From Flagellimonas taeanensis (GTDB lineage Bacteria > Bacteroidota > Bacteroidia > Flavobacteriales > Flavobacteriaceae), in NCBI RefSeq assembly GCF_003584105.1, contig NZ_QXFO01000025.1, forward strand, positions 52,899 through 116,898: a stretch of DNA of 64,000 bases, given 5' to 3'. Positions 47,262 through 57,955 of this stretch are shown here, piece by piece (the first letter of the stretch is position 1; every line of letters begins with the position of its first letter). The position numbers and the translations under genes were made by a program. The notes below the pieces were generated by a model. The model was not told the origin of the DNA and searched no databases. It saw only the letters and a list, made by a program, of their open reading frames with translations.

Positions 47262-47988
47262 TACAGGCATCCCAAACTGGGTCGGGGGGTAAAGGGGCCG
47301 TAAACTGCATCATTTCCTTTTTTACGGGGTGTTCCAATTCCAGATATCGGGCATGCAGGTGTATGCCCCCGTCTTTGTTGCTTCGATCTGCCCCGTACTT
47401 CAGATCTCCTTTGATGTGGCATCCCAGGGCAGCCAATTGTGCCCGTATTTGATGGTGTCTTCCCGTTTTTAAATCTATCTCCAGAAGAAAATATCGATTC
47501 AGTTTTTTTAGGAGTTTATATTCTAAAACGGCCTTTTTGCTGTCCGGGACCTCTTGCGCATGCGCATAGGATTTGTTCTGCTTGGGATTGCGGACCAGCC
47601 AATGGGTTAGGACCCCGCTTTCATCCGGTGGAGCATTGTCCACAACGGCCCAGTATATTTTTTTGGTCTTTCCTTCGGAAAACAGCTTGTTCAATCGGGG
47701 CAGAGCTTTGGAGGTCTTGGCAAATAGGACAATGCCCGATGTGGGTCGGTCCAGTCGGTGCACCACGCCCAGATACACATTGCCCGGTTTGTTGTATTTT
47801 TCCTTGAGGTATTCTTTTACGACATCGCTCAAGGGCGAATCTCCGGTCTTGTCGCCTTGGACAATATCGCCGACTCTTTTATTGATTACAATGAGATGGT
47901 TGTCCTCAAAGAGGACTTGTAGATTTGATGATGTGGAGTGCGGTATTTTTTCTGCCAATTGTTTTTTGTTAATTGAACATTGAATCAA
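47251..47988 (-). CDS. RluA-family pseudouridine synthase
   Basis: 245 residues. Catalytic motif [15 protein letters not shown] with the catalytic Asp. No S4 domain. It isomerises uridine to pseudouridine in rRNA or tRNA; the target is not clear. The ATG overlaps the panB stop by 4 bases (ATGA), so it is coupled to panB. Confidence 0.93.
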   Translation of the reverse strand: MIQCSINKKQLAEKIPHSTSSNLQVLFEDNHLIVINKRVGDIVQGDKTGDSPLSDVVKEYLKEKYNKPGNVYLGVVHRLDRPTSGIVLFAKTSKALPRLNKLFSEGKTKKIYWAVVDNAPPDESGVLTHWLVRNPKQNKSYAHAQEVPDSKKAVLEYKLLKKLNRYFLLEIDLKTGRHHQIRAQLAALGCHIKGDLKYGADRSNKDGGIHLHARYLELEHPVKKEMMQFTAPLPPDPVWDACTNG

Positions 47989-48803
47989 TACGATTCTTCA
48001 TCGTTGGGAAAATCCTTACTTTTCACATCGGCCACATATTGGGATATGGCATTGCTCATCTCGTCATAAAGATTGAGATAGCGTCTCAGGAACCTCGGGT
48101 GGAATTCGTGGGTCATGCCCAGCATGTCGTGCACGACCAGGACCTGTCCGTCCACATGGCCTCCTGCACCAATGCCGATGATGGGGATGGATACACTTTC
48201 CGCGACCTCCTTGGCCAGTTTGGCGGGAATTTTTTCCAGAACAATGGCAAAACACCCCAGTTCTTCGAGCAGTTTGGCGTCATCTTTCAGTTTTTGGGCT
48301 TCTTCTTCCTCTTTGGCCCTGACGGTATAGGTCCCAAATTTATAGATGGATTGTGGGGTAAGACCCAAGTGTCCCATCACGGGTATGCCAGCTTGAAGAA
48401 TACGGCCAACGGATTCCTTGATCTCACTGCCACCTTCCACCTTGATCGCATGGGCGCCACTTTCCTTCATGATTCGGATGGCCGAACGCAATGCTTCCTT
48501 GGAATCGCTTTGATAGCTGCCGAATGGAATGTCCACGACCACCAAAGCTCTTTTTGCGGCCCGGACCACGGAAGACGCATGGTAGATCATTTGGTCCAAG
48601 GTGATGGGGAGGGTTGTCTCATGGCCTGCCATGACATTGCTGGCGGAGTCGCCCACCAAAATGGCATCAATGTTGGCCGCATCCACGATTTTTGCCATGG
48701 AATAGTCATAAGCAGTGAGCATACTGATCTTCTCGCCGTTCTGTTTCATTTCCACCAAGGACTTCACCGTGATTCTTTTGTATTCTTTTTTTACAACAGA
48801 CAT
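47985..48803 (-). CDS. panB: 3-methyl-2-oxobutanoate hydroxymethyltransferase
   Basis: 272 residues, normal PanB length. [34 protein letters not shown] and [18 protein letters not shown] are diagnostic. First committed step of pantothenate synthesis. In an operon with the RluA-type gene. Divergent from the 48.9-kb gene. Confidence 0.97.
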   Translation of the reverse strand: MSVVKKEYKRITVKSLVEMKQNGEKISMLTAYDYSMAKIVDAANIDAILVGDSASNVMAGHETTLPITLDQMIYHASSVVRAAKRALVVVDIPFGSYQSDSKEALRSAIRIMKESGAHAIKVEGGSEIKESVGRILQAGIPVMGHLGLTPQSIYKFGTYTVRAKEEEEAQKLKDDAKLLEELGCFAIVLEKIPAKLAKEVAESVSIPIIGIGAGGHVDGQVLVVHDMLGMTHEFHPRFLRRYLNLYDEMSNAISQYVADVKSKDFPNDEESY

Positions 48804-48873
48804 TATGTTCTTCTTTAGCGGTTAAATGTAAGCAGATTTGTTTAATTTGGACTTCAATCAAAAAACTTAACGA

Positions 48874-49353
48874 ATGGGAAAGTTGTTCTGTTTCATGACA
48901 CTATTGATTTTGGGTGTTTCCGTACGGGCCCAAGTATCCGATGCCTCCGATGCAAGCTCGAAAGAAGAGGTGAAGAGAGTGATCGAGACCTTTTTTGAGG
49001 GCTTTCACAAACAAGATTCCACTATCATCAATTCTACTGTCGCCGATCAAGTGGTACTACAGACCACGGGAAGAAACCCTGCGGGAAAGACCATGTTTCG
49101 GACTGAGGAATTTTCAAAGTTCATCAATTCAATTGTCAGCATTCCCGATAGTATTCGGTTTGAAGAAAAGCTGACTTCATTTTCCATCCAAGTGGATCGC
49201 ACCATGGCCAATGCATGGGTAGGGTATGAGTTTTGGCTCAATGGGAATTTCAGCCATTGCGGTATCAATTCGTTCCAACTTGTCAATTTTGATGGGGAAT
49301 GGAAAATCATTTACCTTATCGATACCAGAGGTAAGGAAGGTTGTTTGGACTAA
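48874..49353 (+). CDS. Exported SnoaL/NTF2-like protein
   Basis: 159 residues. Signal peptide (about 1-20, cleaved after VRA). Mature domain starts EVKRVIETFFEGFHKQDSTII and has the NTF2/SnoaL cone-fold pattern ending GEWKIIYLIDTRG. No enzymatic residues obvious. Secreted; function unknown. Overlaps the SdaA 3' end by 4 bases (convergent). Confidence 0.88.
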   Translation: MGKLFCFMTLLILGVSVRAQVSDASDASSKEEVKRVIETFFEGFHKQDSTIINSTVADQVVLQTTGRNPAGKTMFRTEEFSKFINSIVSIPDSIRFEEKLTSFSIQVDRTMANAWVGYEFWLNGNFSHCGINSFQLVNFDGEWKIIYLIDTRGKEGCLD

Positions 49354-50774
49354 CAATCACTCAAAAACACCCCTACGGCCAAACCTCCCTCGGAAGTTTC
49401 CTTGTATTTGGAGCTCATGTCCTTTGCGGTCTCCCACATGGTATTGACCACCTTATCCAGGGGCACTTTGGCCTCTTTGGGGTCACCGTCCAGCGCAAGT
49501 TCCGCCGCATTGATGGCCTTGATGGCCCCCATGGCGTTCCGTTCGATGCAGGGCACCTGCACCAATCCCCCAATGGGGTCACATGTAAGCCCCAAGTGGT
49601 GTTCCATGGCAATCTCGGCCGCCATAAGCACCTGTTCGGGGGTCCCGCCCATGAGTTCGGTCAACCCGGCAGCGGCCATGGCCGATGACACCCCAATCTC
49701 TGCCTGGCATCCTCCCATGGCAGCGGATATGGTGGCACCCTTCTTAAAAATACTGCCCACTTCACTGGCTACCAGAAGAAACTGTCGGACATCATCAAAG
49801 TTGGCGTCGTGGTTTTCAATGACCATATAGTACATCAACACGGCAGGTATTACACCGGCACTCCCGTTGGTGGGGGCGGTGACCACCCGGCCTAGGGAAG
49901 CATTCACTTCGTTGACACTCAAGGCAAAACAACTCACCCATTTGATGATCTGTCGGAACTTTACCTCTGTTTCCCGAATACTTTCCAGCCATTCCTGCGG
50001 ATTGGAGTAGGGGATGTCCCCCTTGAGTTTTTGGTGCATTTCAAAGGCCCTTCTCTTCACGTTCAGGCCTCCGGGCAATTTCCCTTCGGTATGGCAGCCC
50101 ACAAACATGCTTTCCAGCATGGTGTCCCAGATGCGTTGGAGGCCTTCATCTATTTCAGCATCTGTTCGTAGTGAGCGTTCGTTCATCAGCACAATCTCTG
50201 AAATGGATTTATTTTCCGATTCGCAGAAGTGGAGCAATTCACTGCCCGTCGTTACTGGGTAGGGGAAGGTCTGGAACGTTTCTTTGTTCTCCTTGGAATG
50301 GATGAGTTCTTCCTTCACCACAAAACCACCACCTATGGAATAATAGGTTTCCGAAACCGATGTGCCATCTGTTAATTGTGCCCGGAACTGGATGCCGTTG
50401 GCGTGGAAGGGCAGAAACTCCTTTTTGAAAACGATATCCTTTCCAAAATCGAAAGGAATGTTCCGTTCACCGGAAAGATTCAGAAGGTTTTCCGCCTTTA
50501 CCCTGTCAATACTTCCTGAAATACTGTCAATTGGAACGATCTGTGGGTCGGTGCCCAACAGTCCCATGACTACGGCGATGTCGGTGGCATGCCCTTTTCC
50601 GGTCAGGGAGAGGGAGCCATAAAGGGAAACGGAAACGGTCTGTACGTTATCAAAAAGCTGTTGCTCCTTGAGTTCACCGATCCAACGTTCCGCTGCACGC
50701 CAAGGGCCAAGGGTATGCGAACTCGAAGGTCCCACCCCGATCTTGAGCATGTCAAACACACTGATACATTCCAT
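49350..50774 (-). CDS. sdaA: L-serine ammonia-lyase (4Fe-4S type)
   Basis: 474 residues from the ATG at 50774. N-terminal SdaA beta domain ([20 protein letters not shown]) fused to the alpha domain, with three Fe-S cluster cysteines in [14 protein letters not shown] and VPCIERN. It deaminates L-serine to pyruvate. The longer frame to 50924 is rejected because a TATATTTG box lies at 50800-50793, giving a 13-base leader. Confidence 0.95.
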   Translation of the reverse strand: MECISVFDMLKIGVGPSSSHTLGPWRAAERWIGELKEQQLFDNVQTVSVSLYGSLSLTGKGHATDIAVVMGLLGTDPQIVPIDSISGSIDRVKAENLLNLSGERNIPFDFGKDIVFKKEFLPFHANGIQFRAQLTDGTSVSETYYSIGGGFVVKEELIHSKENKETFQTFPYPVTTGSELLHFCESENKSISEIVLMNERSLRTDAEIDEGLQRIWDTMLESMFVGCHTEGKLPGGLNVKRRAFEMHQKLKGDIPYSNPQEWLESIRETEVKFRQIIKWVSCFALSVNEVNASLGRVVTAPTNGSAGVIPAVLMYYMVIENHDANFDDVRQFLLVASEVGSIFKKGATISAAMGGCQAEIGVSSAMAAAGLTELMGGTPEQVLMAAEIAMEHHLGLTCDPIGGLVQVPCIERNAMGAIKAINAAELALDGDPKEAKVPLDKVVNTMWETAKDMSSKYKETSEGGLAVGVFLSDC

Positions 50775-50792
50775 AGGTAACGATTGCGGTTT

Positions 50793-50800
50793 CAAATATA
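50793..50800 (-). promoter_or_regulatory. -7 box of the L-serine dehydratase gene
   Basis: TATATTTG on the minus strand, predicted start near 50787; supports the ATG at 50774. Confidence 0.55.
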
Positions 50801-50994
50801 GGAACCTAATGTGATATAATGGGAGAATATCCGACCAAGGGAACCCATATTTTAGGTAGAATGGTCTAGGTGTTTTTAATCGTGAAAGTTCAATTAGCTG
50901 ACACCTTGTCATATTCTTGCCCATGGCATAATCATTGACATTTCATGACCAAGGACAAAAAAACATTTTTAAACAGATATAACTTTTAGATACG

Positions 50995-52911
50995 ATGAGC
51001 AAAATTATAGGTATAGACTTGGGTACGACCAACTCCTGTGTCTCTGTAATGGAAGGAAACGAACCTGTGGTGATTCCAAATGCCGAAGGTAAGCGCACGA
51101 CCCCATCCATGATCGCCTTTGTGGAAGGCGGAGAGATCAAGGTAGGTGACCCAGCTAAAAGACAAGCGGTGACCAATCCTCACAAAACAATTTATTCCAT
51201 TAAGCGATTCATGGGAAACAAGTACTCAGAATCGCAAAAGGAAGCGGATAGAGTCCCTTACAAAGTGGTAAAAGGCGACAACGACACCCCTAGGGTGGAT
51301 ATCGACGGTCGTTTGTACACACCACAAGAGCTTTCGGCCATGATTCTTCAGAAAATGAAGAAAACCGCCGAGGATTACTTGGGGCAAGATGTGACCAGAG
51401 CGGTCATCACCGTTCCAGCATATTTTAACGATTCGCAACGTCAAGCCACCAAGGAAGCCGGAGAGATTGCCGGACTGACTGTGGAGCGAATCATCAATGA
51501 GCCGACCGCCGCCTCTTTGGCCTACGGTCTGGACAAAAAGGACAAGGACCAAAAAATTGTGGTATTCGACTTTGGTGGAGGTACGCACGACGTTTCCATT
51601 CTTGAATTGGGGGATGGTGTGTTCGAGGTACTGGCCACAGATGGGGATACCCACTTGGGTGGTGACGATGTGGACCAAAAGATCATCGATTGGTTGGCAG
51701 AGGAGTTCAAGAAAGATGAGGATATGGACCTTCGAAAAGACCCTATGGCCCTTCAGCGTTTGCGGGAAGCTGCCGAAAAGGCAAAAATCGAATTGTCATC
51801 TTCCGCACAAACAGAGATCAACTTGCCTTATGTGACGGCTACGGCTTCAGGACCCAAGCACTTGGTGAGAACCTTGTCAAGGGCCAAGTTTGAGCAATTG
51901 ATCGAAGATTTGGTGAAAAGGACCATCGCTCCCTGTGAGACTGCATTGAAATCTGCAGGACTTTCCAAAAGCGATATCGATGAGATTATCTTGGTAGGAG
52001 GTTCCACCCGTATTCCTGCGGTACAGGAAGCGGTTGAGAAATTCTTCGGCAAAAAACCATCCAAAGGGGTGAACCCAGATGAGGTAGTGGCCGTAGGTGC
52101 CGCTATCCAAGGAGGTGTATTGACCGGGGATGTGAAGGATGTACTCTTGTTGGACGTTACCCCACTTTCTTTGGGTATCGAGACCATGGGCGGTGTAATG
52201 ACCAAATTGATCGAGTCCAACACGACCATCCCGACCAAGAAGTCACAAGTATTCTCCACTGCGGCGGATAACCAGCCTTCGGTTGAGATCCATGTGTTGC
52301 AAGGGGAACGCCCTATGGCCGCTGACAATAAAACCATTGGTAGGTTCCACTTGGACGGTATTCCACCAGCACCAAGAGGTACCCCTCAGATCGAGGTGAC
52401 CTTCGATATCGATGCCAATGGTATCATCAAGGTTTCTGCAACGGACAAAGCCACGAACAAGACCCAGGATATCCGTATCGAGGCGTCTTCCGGCTTGACC
52501 GAGGAAGAGATCAAAAAGATGAAGGCGGAAGCCGAGGCCAATGCCGAAGCGGACAAAAAAGCGAAGGAAACTGCCGATAAGTTGAACGAGGCCGATGGAA
52601 TGATATTCCAGACCGAAAAGCAATTGAAAGAGTTTGGTGATAAATTGTCCGATGACAAGAAAAAGCCAATCGAGGATGCATTGGAAGAATTGAAAAAGGC
52701 TTATGAGAGCAAGGATTTGGCGGTCATTGAACCTGCGTTGAACAAGATCAATGAAGCCTGGAAAGTCGCTTCCGAGGAAATGTACAAGGCCCAAGCTGAT
52801 GCGGCACAGGCAAACGGTGCAGCAGGAGCTTCTGCGGGCACGGAGAGCGGAGCAACAGGAGCCAAAGAAGGCGATAATGTGGAAGATGTTGACTTCGAGG
52901 AAGTGAAGTGA
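50995..52911 (+). CDS. dnaK: Chaperone DnaK (Hsp70)
   Basis: 638 residues. [16 protein letters not shown] at 5-20 (phosphate 1), [13 protein letters not shown] (phosphate 2; TH where E. coli has TF), [11 protein letters not shown] (adenosine), then the substrate-binding domain (about 390-510) and helical lid ending [10 protein letters not shown]. Monocistronic here: no grpE or dnaJ next to it. No CIRCE element seen upstream. Confidence 0.97.
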   Translation: MSKIIGIDLGTTNSCVSVMEGNEPVVIPNAEGKRTTPSMIAFVEGGEIKVGDPAKRQAVTNPHKTIYSIKRFMGNKYSESQKEADRVPYKVVKGDNDTPRVDIDGRLYTPQELSAMILQKMKKTAEDYLGQDVTRAVITVPAYFNDSQRQATKEAGEIAGLTVERIINEPTAASLAYGLDKKDKDQKIVVFDFGGGTHDVSILELGDGVFEVLATDGDTHLGGDDVDQKIIDWLAEEFKKDEDMDLRKDPMALQRLREAAEKAKIELSSSAQTEINLPYVTATASGPKHLVRTLSRAKFEQLIEDLVKRTIAPCETALKSAGLSKSDIDEIILVGGSTRIPAVQEAVEKFFGKKPSKGVNPDEVVAVGAAIQGGVLTGDVKDVLLLDVTPLSLGIETMGGVMTKLIESNTTIPTKKSQVFSTAADNQPSVEIHVLQGERPMAADNKTIGRFHLDGIPPAPRGTPQIEVTFDIDANGIIKVSATDKATNKTQDIRIEASSGLTEEEIKKMKAEAEANAEADKKAKETADKLNEADGMIFQTEKQLKEFGDKLSDDKKKPIEDALEELKKAYESKDLAVIEPALNKINEAWKVASEEMYKAQADAAQANGAAGASAGTESGATGAKEGDNVEDVDFEEVK

Positions 52912-52932
52912 TCATCCCCACATCTTAATAAC

Positions 52933-52966
52933 AAAAAGGCCCCGACATTTATGTCGGGGCCTTTTT
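52933..52966. terminator. Strong bidirectional terminator (16-bp stem)
   Basis: AAAAAGGCCCCGACAT pairs perfectly with its complement across a 2-base loop, with T- and A-runs. It lies between dnaK and the convergent regulator gene. Confidence 0.9.
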
Positions 52967-52986
52967 GTTTTAGCTAAAAAACAGAG

Positions 52987-53631
52987 TTAAGCCGCATTGA
53001 GCTGTCGTATCTCTATTTCCTTTAGCTTTTGCAATGCCTCTGATTTGGAGTTCACATTCAGTTTGACGTAAATGTTCTGGATGTGGAAATTTACGGCACT
53101 GGGTGTAACACAAAGTCTATCGGCGATCATCTTGTAGGTAAAACCTTGGGTGAGCAGTTCTATGATCTGGTTTTCCTTTCGGGAAAACGAGTCAAAACTC
53201 TTGGTCTGGAACGAGTTGATGATTTTTTTGGCCACATCGTGCTCCAGGGCCACACCATGCAGGTGCAGGGCCTCCAAGGCATTGAAGAGCCTTTCCTTGG
53301 TCAATGGTTTGATGAGATAACCCGAAGCCCCTTTTTTAAAGGCTTCCTTGATGAGTTTGAAATCATTTTTTTTACTCATCATCAGTACTTTTAGGTCTTC
53401 ATTTTTTCGTAGAAAGTAATCTAGGCCGTCTATTCCGGAGATACCGTTGAGCTGTGCCTCACAAATGATGATATCGGGATACGAACGGCCAAAACTGGAC
53501 AGTAGCCCCTGCACCGATTTGTAGACTCCATGGAGTTCATACTCAACATTTTCACTGAAATAAAGCCGATAAATAGGGTCGAGTGCCTCATCGTTGTCGA
53601 TGATGGCAATTTTTAAGATGTTAGTTTTCAT
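52987..53631 (-). CDS. LuxR-family response regulator with Glu at the phospho-acceptor site
   Basis: 214 residues from the ATG at 53631 (the longer frame covers non-coding sequence). Receiver with D12 and D14 (IIDNDEA), but the phospho-acceptor Asp is E58 (IIICEAQLNG), while K108 (YLIKPL) is kept. The C-terminal LuxR HTH is intact (IIELLTQGFTYKMIADRLCV). No kinase gene nearby. Glu at this site can mimic the phosphorylated state, so the protein may be constitutively active. Confidence 0.9.
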   Translation of the reverse strand: MKTNILKIAIIDNDEALDPIYRLYFSENVEYELHGVYKSVQGLLSSFGRSYPDIIICEAQLNGISGIDGLDYFLRKNEDLKVLMMSKKNDFKLIKEAFKKGASGYLIKPLTKERLFNALEALHLHGVALEHDVAKKIINSFQTKSFDSFSRKENQIIELLTQGFTYKMIADRLCVTPSAVNFHIQNIYVKLNVNSKSEALQKLKEIEIRQLNAA

Positions 53632-54329
53632 GATAAGAAAGATTTGGGGGGGATTGATAACTATTACATTTTCTTTGAATTTAAAAGGTTTGCGATAGGG
53701 CAAAAAAAGCCCGTTCCACAGTCTGAAAGGGTTGGAAAGGGGTACAATATGCAGGTTCAAGCTCTTGGACGACCAAGAACATGTGCAATACAGACCTATT
53801 CCTGGACTTTCAATCCGGGTGCGATCCAAGGGATCAGGTCAAAAAATAAAGTTTAGAAGAGGTAGGTTATCTTCTTAAAAAAGAGGATCCAAATGAGGTT
53901 TGGGGATGCCTTTTTTCCGAGAGTTGTAGTTTTTTTTCATGACTAATAGATTTGGGATTGTATTATTTCAAGAGTTAAAGTAAAATTTTTTTGTATCGGA
54001 TAGAATTTTTTGTAGTGTTTTTCGTTCAAATGCACTTATTGCCACTTCCCGTAGTCACCCAGAAGCAGGTTGATTTGTATGCTTTTTAAAAATCAATTAA
54101 CTGTATATCAGAAGTATATACAAAAAAAATAGGATGCTTTTGAGAGCATCCTATTCTTGGTGAAAAAATCGGTCAGATTGAAATAATACAACCCGCTTTC
54201 TATGATAGACTGTCAGTTCCCCCTGTCTTTCTTATCATGGTCATGAGTGTTTCGAAATCTCGGCTATGAAACGCATCATATGACACTTTACCAGGTAGTT
54301 GACCGATTTTTAGTTATTATATTTTCATA
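53632..54329. other. 698-bp gap without a recognised gene
   Basis: Upstream of the orphan regulator and downstream of the beta-propeller gene (both minus strand). AT-rich. Contains the terminator hairpin at 54122-54155 but no promoter box, RNA gene or convincing ORF. The + ORF at 53644 is a shadow-type frame with no start signal. Confidence 0.6.
54122..54155 (-). terminator. Intrinsic terminator downstream of the beta-propeller gene
   Basis: On the minus strand AATAGGATGCT pairs with AGCATCCTATT (11 bp, 6-base loop), followed by T7-8. It lies about 175 bases after the stop of the 54330 gene, giving a long 3' UTR. Confidence 0.85.
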
Positions 54330-55178
54330 TTATTTGTCCTCGAAGGAGGTATCGGTGTATTTGTATTCGGACCCTACGTTCATTGCCGTTTGCAGATCAA
54401 TGTCCCTTTGGGCAATGTCCTTGTAGTCATCTTGTTTTTCAGTGCGCCCGTAGGCCACTGTATATTGTGAGACGGTATTGTTATAGCCCCTGTTGGACAC
54501 CACTAGTCCCAATTTCTTTTCTGGGCTCAGTTGGATGGCATAGTCATCACTGTCGCTGTTGATGTGGTTCCCTAGATTGACGGAGGGAGTGAGGGTGTTC
54601 TGTACCACTTGGGTGGCATACAGGTCCAATCCGCCATAACCGTCACGTCCTTCGGAAGCGAAGAATAGCAAGGTGCCGTTGTAGATGCTAGGGTAGAGTT
54701 CGTCCTCTTTGGTGTTCACTTTTGGCCCCAGGTTCTTGGAGACCCCAAGATTGCCATCTTTGTTGATGTCGGCCACATAAATGTCATATTTTCCATAACT
54801 GCCTTTCATGTTCGATGCAAAGAACAGTCGTTTTCCATCATCGGATACGGTAGGGTGCTTGGCGGAGTAGTGCTGCGGGCATACTTCCATTTTGGTGATA
54901 TTGGTCCATTTACCGTTGATATATTCCGTGCGGTAGATTTCGTGTACCAATTCTTTTTTGGAGAACACACCATATAGTGGTTTCTGATAGGTGGCCTTGC
55001 TGAAGTAGGCTGTTTTTCCATCCTTGGTGACGGACATGGATGGCACATAACCATCTACGGTGGAAACACCTCCGTTTATGTTCTCATCTATCATTTCTTT
55101 TGCCATTTGTCCAAAAGAGCTTTGGGTGGCAAGAATCATTCCTGAAACAAGTAGGCTGTAAATTGTAGATTGTGTCAT
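54330..55178 (-). CDS. PD40-type beta-propeller exported protein
   Basis: 282 residues. Signal peptide (about 1-23, cleavage after SFG). WD40-like PD40 repeats: MSVTKDGKTAYFSKATYQ, PTVSDDGKRLFFASNMKG and LYPSIYNGTLLFFASEGRDG. Resembles the propeller half of OmpA-linked PD40 proteins often linked to T9SS/gliding, but no OmpA domain follows. Possible periplasmic or secreted binding protein. Confidence 0.88.
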   Translation of the reverse strand: MTQSTIYSLLVSGMILATQSSFGQMAKEMIDENINGGVSTVDGYVPSMSVTKDGKTAYFSKATYQKPLYGVFSKKELVHEIYRTEYINGKWTNITKMEVCPQHYSAKHPTVSDDGKRLFFASNMKGSYGKYDIYVADINKDGNLGVSKNLGPKVNTKEDELYPSIYNGTLLFFASEGRDGYGGLDLYATQVVQNTLTPSVNLGNHINSDSDDYAIQLSPEKKLGLVVSNRGYNNTVSQYTVAYGRTEKQDDYKDIAQRDIDLQTAMNVGSEYKYTDTSFEDK

Positions 55179-55534
55179 GATGTATAGATTTGGGGGTTAA
55201 TACATGACAAAGATCAAAAAGAAACCAAGGAAATACTTATCAATTTTTCATAGGTTTTCACTTTTAACGACTAAAAAGTGTATTTCATCGAATAAATTTT
55301 AACCATTTAACAATAAAATCAGCTCTATGATACTGATTAACGAACTTTTTGTACCGATGAGCGACGGAAAACAAGACTTGAAAGAAATGGATTTTAAGCC
55401 ATAAGCGAAAGGTGTTCTGTCCATAGATTGGGCAAATTCGGTTAACTTCGCATCTCAATAAACGCCAAAAAAGAATAGCTTGGTACATTTTTCAACCACT
55501 GTCCTGAGATTATGAACGAAACCATTCTGAACGT
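55179..55534. other. 356-bp divergent intergenic region
   Basis: Between the propeller gene (minus) and the antiporter gene (plus). AT-rich; no TAnnTTTG box was found on either strand. A 25-codon frame at 55327-55404 beginning MILINELFVPMSDG is noted but not supported. Confidence 0.5.
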
Positions 55535-57019
55535 ATGAGCATTACCATAGAGAACATTATCCTTATTGGCTCTGTACTGCTCTTGATCAGTATCATTGCC
55601 GGTAAGACCAGTTATCGTTTTGGGGTTCCCACCCTCTTGCTGTTCTTGACGATAGGGATGTTGGCAGGATCGGACGGTATAGGCGGCATTTATTTTGACA
55701 ATCCCAAGATTGCACAGTTTGTGGGCGTGGTCTCCTTGAACTTCATCCTGTTTTCGGGAGGACTGGACACCAACTGGCAATCGGTGAAGCCCGTACTCAA
55801 GGAAGGGATTGCCCTATCCACTTTGGGAGTTTTGCTCACGGCCGTGGGGCTGGGCTATTTTGTGTATGTGATAACCGATTTTGGACTATATGAAAGTTTA
55901 TTATTGGGCGCCATTGTTTCCTCCACGGATGCTGCAGCGGTGTTTTCCATACTGCGGGGAAAGAACCTGGCCCTTAAAAAGAACCTGAGACCGACATTGG
56001 AGCTGGAGAGCGGGAGTAACGACCCCATGGCCTATGTACTGACCATTGCTTTCCTGTCATTGGTGCAAGAGCCGGAGAAAAGTATCCTTTCCATTTTACC
56101 CCTGTTTTTTATGCAAATGGTGATCGGTGGAGTTGCAGGGTTTCTCTTCGGCAAGTTCAGTAAGATCATCATCAACCGTATCCAGTTGGATTTTGAGGGA
56201 CTTTATCCCGTACTGACCATTGCCCTGATGTTCATAACGTTTTCGGCGACCGACTTTGTGGGAGGCAACGGATTTTTGGCCATATACATCTGTTCGGTAT
56301 ATCTGGGGAACCAGAACCTCATACACAAAAAAACCATCATGCGGATGTTCGATGGTCTGGCCTGGCTGATGCAGATAGCCCTCTTCTTGACATTGGGCCT
56401 ATTGGTCTTTCCTTCCCAGATTGTGCCTTTTATAGGAATAGGGCTGTTGATCTCCCTCTTTTTGATTTTTGTGGCCCGTCCAGTGGCAGTGCTCATTTCT
56501 TTGTTGCCCTTCCGCATGAAGTTAAGGCGCAGGTTCTATATTTCCTGGGTAGGGTTGAGGGGTGCCGTGCCCATCGTTTTTGCCACCTATCCGCTCTTGG
56601 CAGGCATAGAAAAGGCCAACATGATGTTCAACATTGTGTTCTTTGTGTCGCTGACCTCTGTGCTCATACAGGGCAGTACATTGTCCCTAGTGGCCAAATG
56701 GCTCCATGTGGGCCTGCCGGAAAATGTAAAACCGTTATCTCCCACGGATGAGCTTCTCACGGAACATCCCAAGGCCATTATGAAGGAAATTACTATAAGA
56801 GAGGGTTGTCCCACTGTCGGGTTGAAAATCGTTAACCTAAACTTTCCTAAGAAGGCCATTATCGCCATGATAGAACGCGATGGAAATTACCTGACCCCGA
56901 ATGGTTCCACAGTGTTGGAAGCCAATGACAGGTTGGTGGTACTCACGGACAAGCCCGAGATCTTGGAGAAGGTCTATGAATCCTTATCCTTGTCGGGAGC
57001 CAATGTGACCGAAGGATAA
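55535..57019 (+). CDS. K+/H+ antiporter, CPA family with RCK_C domain (NhaP2-like)
   Basis: 494 residues. About 12 transmembrane helices up to residue ~395, with the transport core SSTDAAAVFSILRG and ESGSNDPMAY (the paired acidic residues of CPA1). The C-terminal 90 residues form a TrkA_C/RCK_C-type domain (EITIREGCPTVGLKIVNLNF). These proteins exchange cytoplasmic K+ for H+. Followed convergently by the CsaA-like gene. Confidence 0.93.
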   Translation: MSITIENIILIGSVLLLISIIAGKTSYRFGVPTLLLFLTIGMLAGSDGIGGIYFDNPKIAQFVGVVSLNFILFSGGLDTNWQSVKPVLKEGIALSTLGVLLTAVGLGYFVYVITDFGLYESLLLGAIVSSTDAAAVFSILRGKNLALKKNLRPTLELESGSNDPMAYVLTIAFLSLVQEPEKSILSILPLFFMQMVIGGVAGFLFGKFSKIIINRIQLDFEGLYPVLTIALMFITFSATDFVGGNGFLAIYICSVYLGNQNLIHKKTIMRMFDGLAWLMQIALFLTLGLLVFPSQIVPFIGIGLLISLFLIFVARPVAVLISLLPFRMKLRRRFYISWVGLRGAVPIVFATYPLLAGIEKANMMFNIVFFVSLTSVLIQGSTLSLVAKWLHVGLPENVKPLSPTDELLTEHPKAIMKEITIREGCPTVGLKIVNLNFPKKAIIAMIERDGNYLTPNGSTVLEANDRLVVLTDKPEILEKVYESLSLSGANVTEG

Positions 57020-57028
57020 GGTTGTCCA

Positions 57029-57367
57029 TTAACCGATCCGAGTACCGTTTTCCACTCGTCTTTCGGGTTGAATCAGGGTCACTTCTCCTTGATTGCCCAC
57101 ACCGCCCAACACTAGACATTCGCTCATCATGTTGGCAATCTGTTTCGGGGGAAAGTTGACCACGGCCACTACTTGTTTCCCAATCAGTTCTTCGGGTTTG
57201 TAAAGTTTGGTGATCTGTGCAGAGGTCTTTTTCTGGCCCAAAGGGCCAAAGTCAATGAGCATTTTGTAGGCAGGGTTCCGTACTTCTTCAAACGTTTCGG
57301 CCGATAGGATGGTACCCACCACCATTTCTACTTTCATAAAATCGCCCCAGGTCAAATTTTCAGCCAT
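57029..57367 (-). CDS. tRNA-binding domain protein (CsaA-like)
   Basis: 112 residues from the ATG at 57367. Typical OB-fold sequence MAENLTWGDFMKVEMVVGTI, with TSAQITKLY and VNFPPKQIANMMSE. CsaA-like proteins bind RNA/tRNA and have chaperone-like activity. The longer frame to 57577 overlaps the DoxX gene on the same strand and is rejected. Promoter not clear. Confidence 0.93.
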   Translation of the reverse strand: MAENLTWGDFMKVEMVVGTILSAETFEEVRNPAYKMLIDFGPLGQKKTSAQITKLYKPEELIGKQVVAVVNFPPKQIANMMSECLVLGGVGNQGEVTLIQPERRVENGTRIG

Positions 57368-57416
57368 TGTATTTTTTTTTTGAGGGATTAAAAATAACCT
57401 CAATTTGACAAAGCCC

Positions 57417-57815
57417 CTATGATTTGTGCAGATTATCTTTGAACAGGGGAATCTGGTCACGCTGTGTCCAGGCCAGAGCCAAGCAACACAAAAAAGTGAT
57501 GAGGGCCATGATGAACAAGGTCCCACCATCATCCTGAACGACCACCCCAAGCGTGGTGATATGGGAGAAAAGGGCACCTGCCATGATTCCTATTCCCAAA
57601 AGCGCGCCTATCCAAGTGGTCCGGGGAACAAGGAGGAGCACGGCAGTAATAAGCTCCACAATCCCCAGCCCGATACGTCCATAAGGTTCCAGTCCCAATG
57701 TTTCAAAAATGAACACTGATTCAGGGGCTGCCGAAAACTTAAAATAAAGAGTCTGTAATAGAATGATTGCCGGAACGATCCGGAGCAGGACAAAGACAAT
57801 TTGTTTGGTTTTCAT
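57417..57815 (-). CDS. DoxX-family membrane protein
   Basis: 132 residues with four hydrophobic helices: start MKTKQIVFVLLRIVPAIILL, then LGLEPYGRIGLGIVELITAV, typical of DoxX-like quinol-oxidase-related membrane proteins. Function not known. Same strand as the CsaA-like gene, 49 bases upstream. Confidence 0.85.
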   Translation of the reverse strand: MKTKQIVFVLLRIVPAIILLQTLYFKFSAAPESVFIFETLGLEPYGRIGLGIVELITAVLLLVPRTTWIGALLGIGIMAGALFSHITTLGVVVQDDGGTLFIMALITFLCCLALAWTQRDQIPLFKDNLHKS

Positions 57816-57955
57816 GATGAAGTTGTGTTTGACTACCCCGATTGGTCGTCAAACAAGCCCTCAAATAACTTTATTGTAATTTAAATGGACGATTTGTCGG
57901 TTTTTCTAAAAAATGAGCTTGGTTAAAACAACCCGTAATTCATTAATTTTACAGA

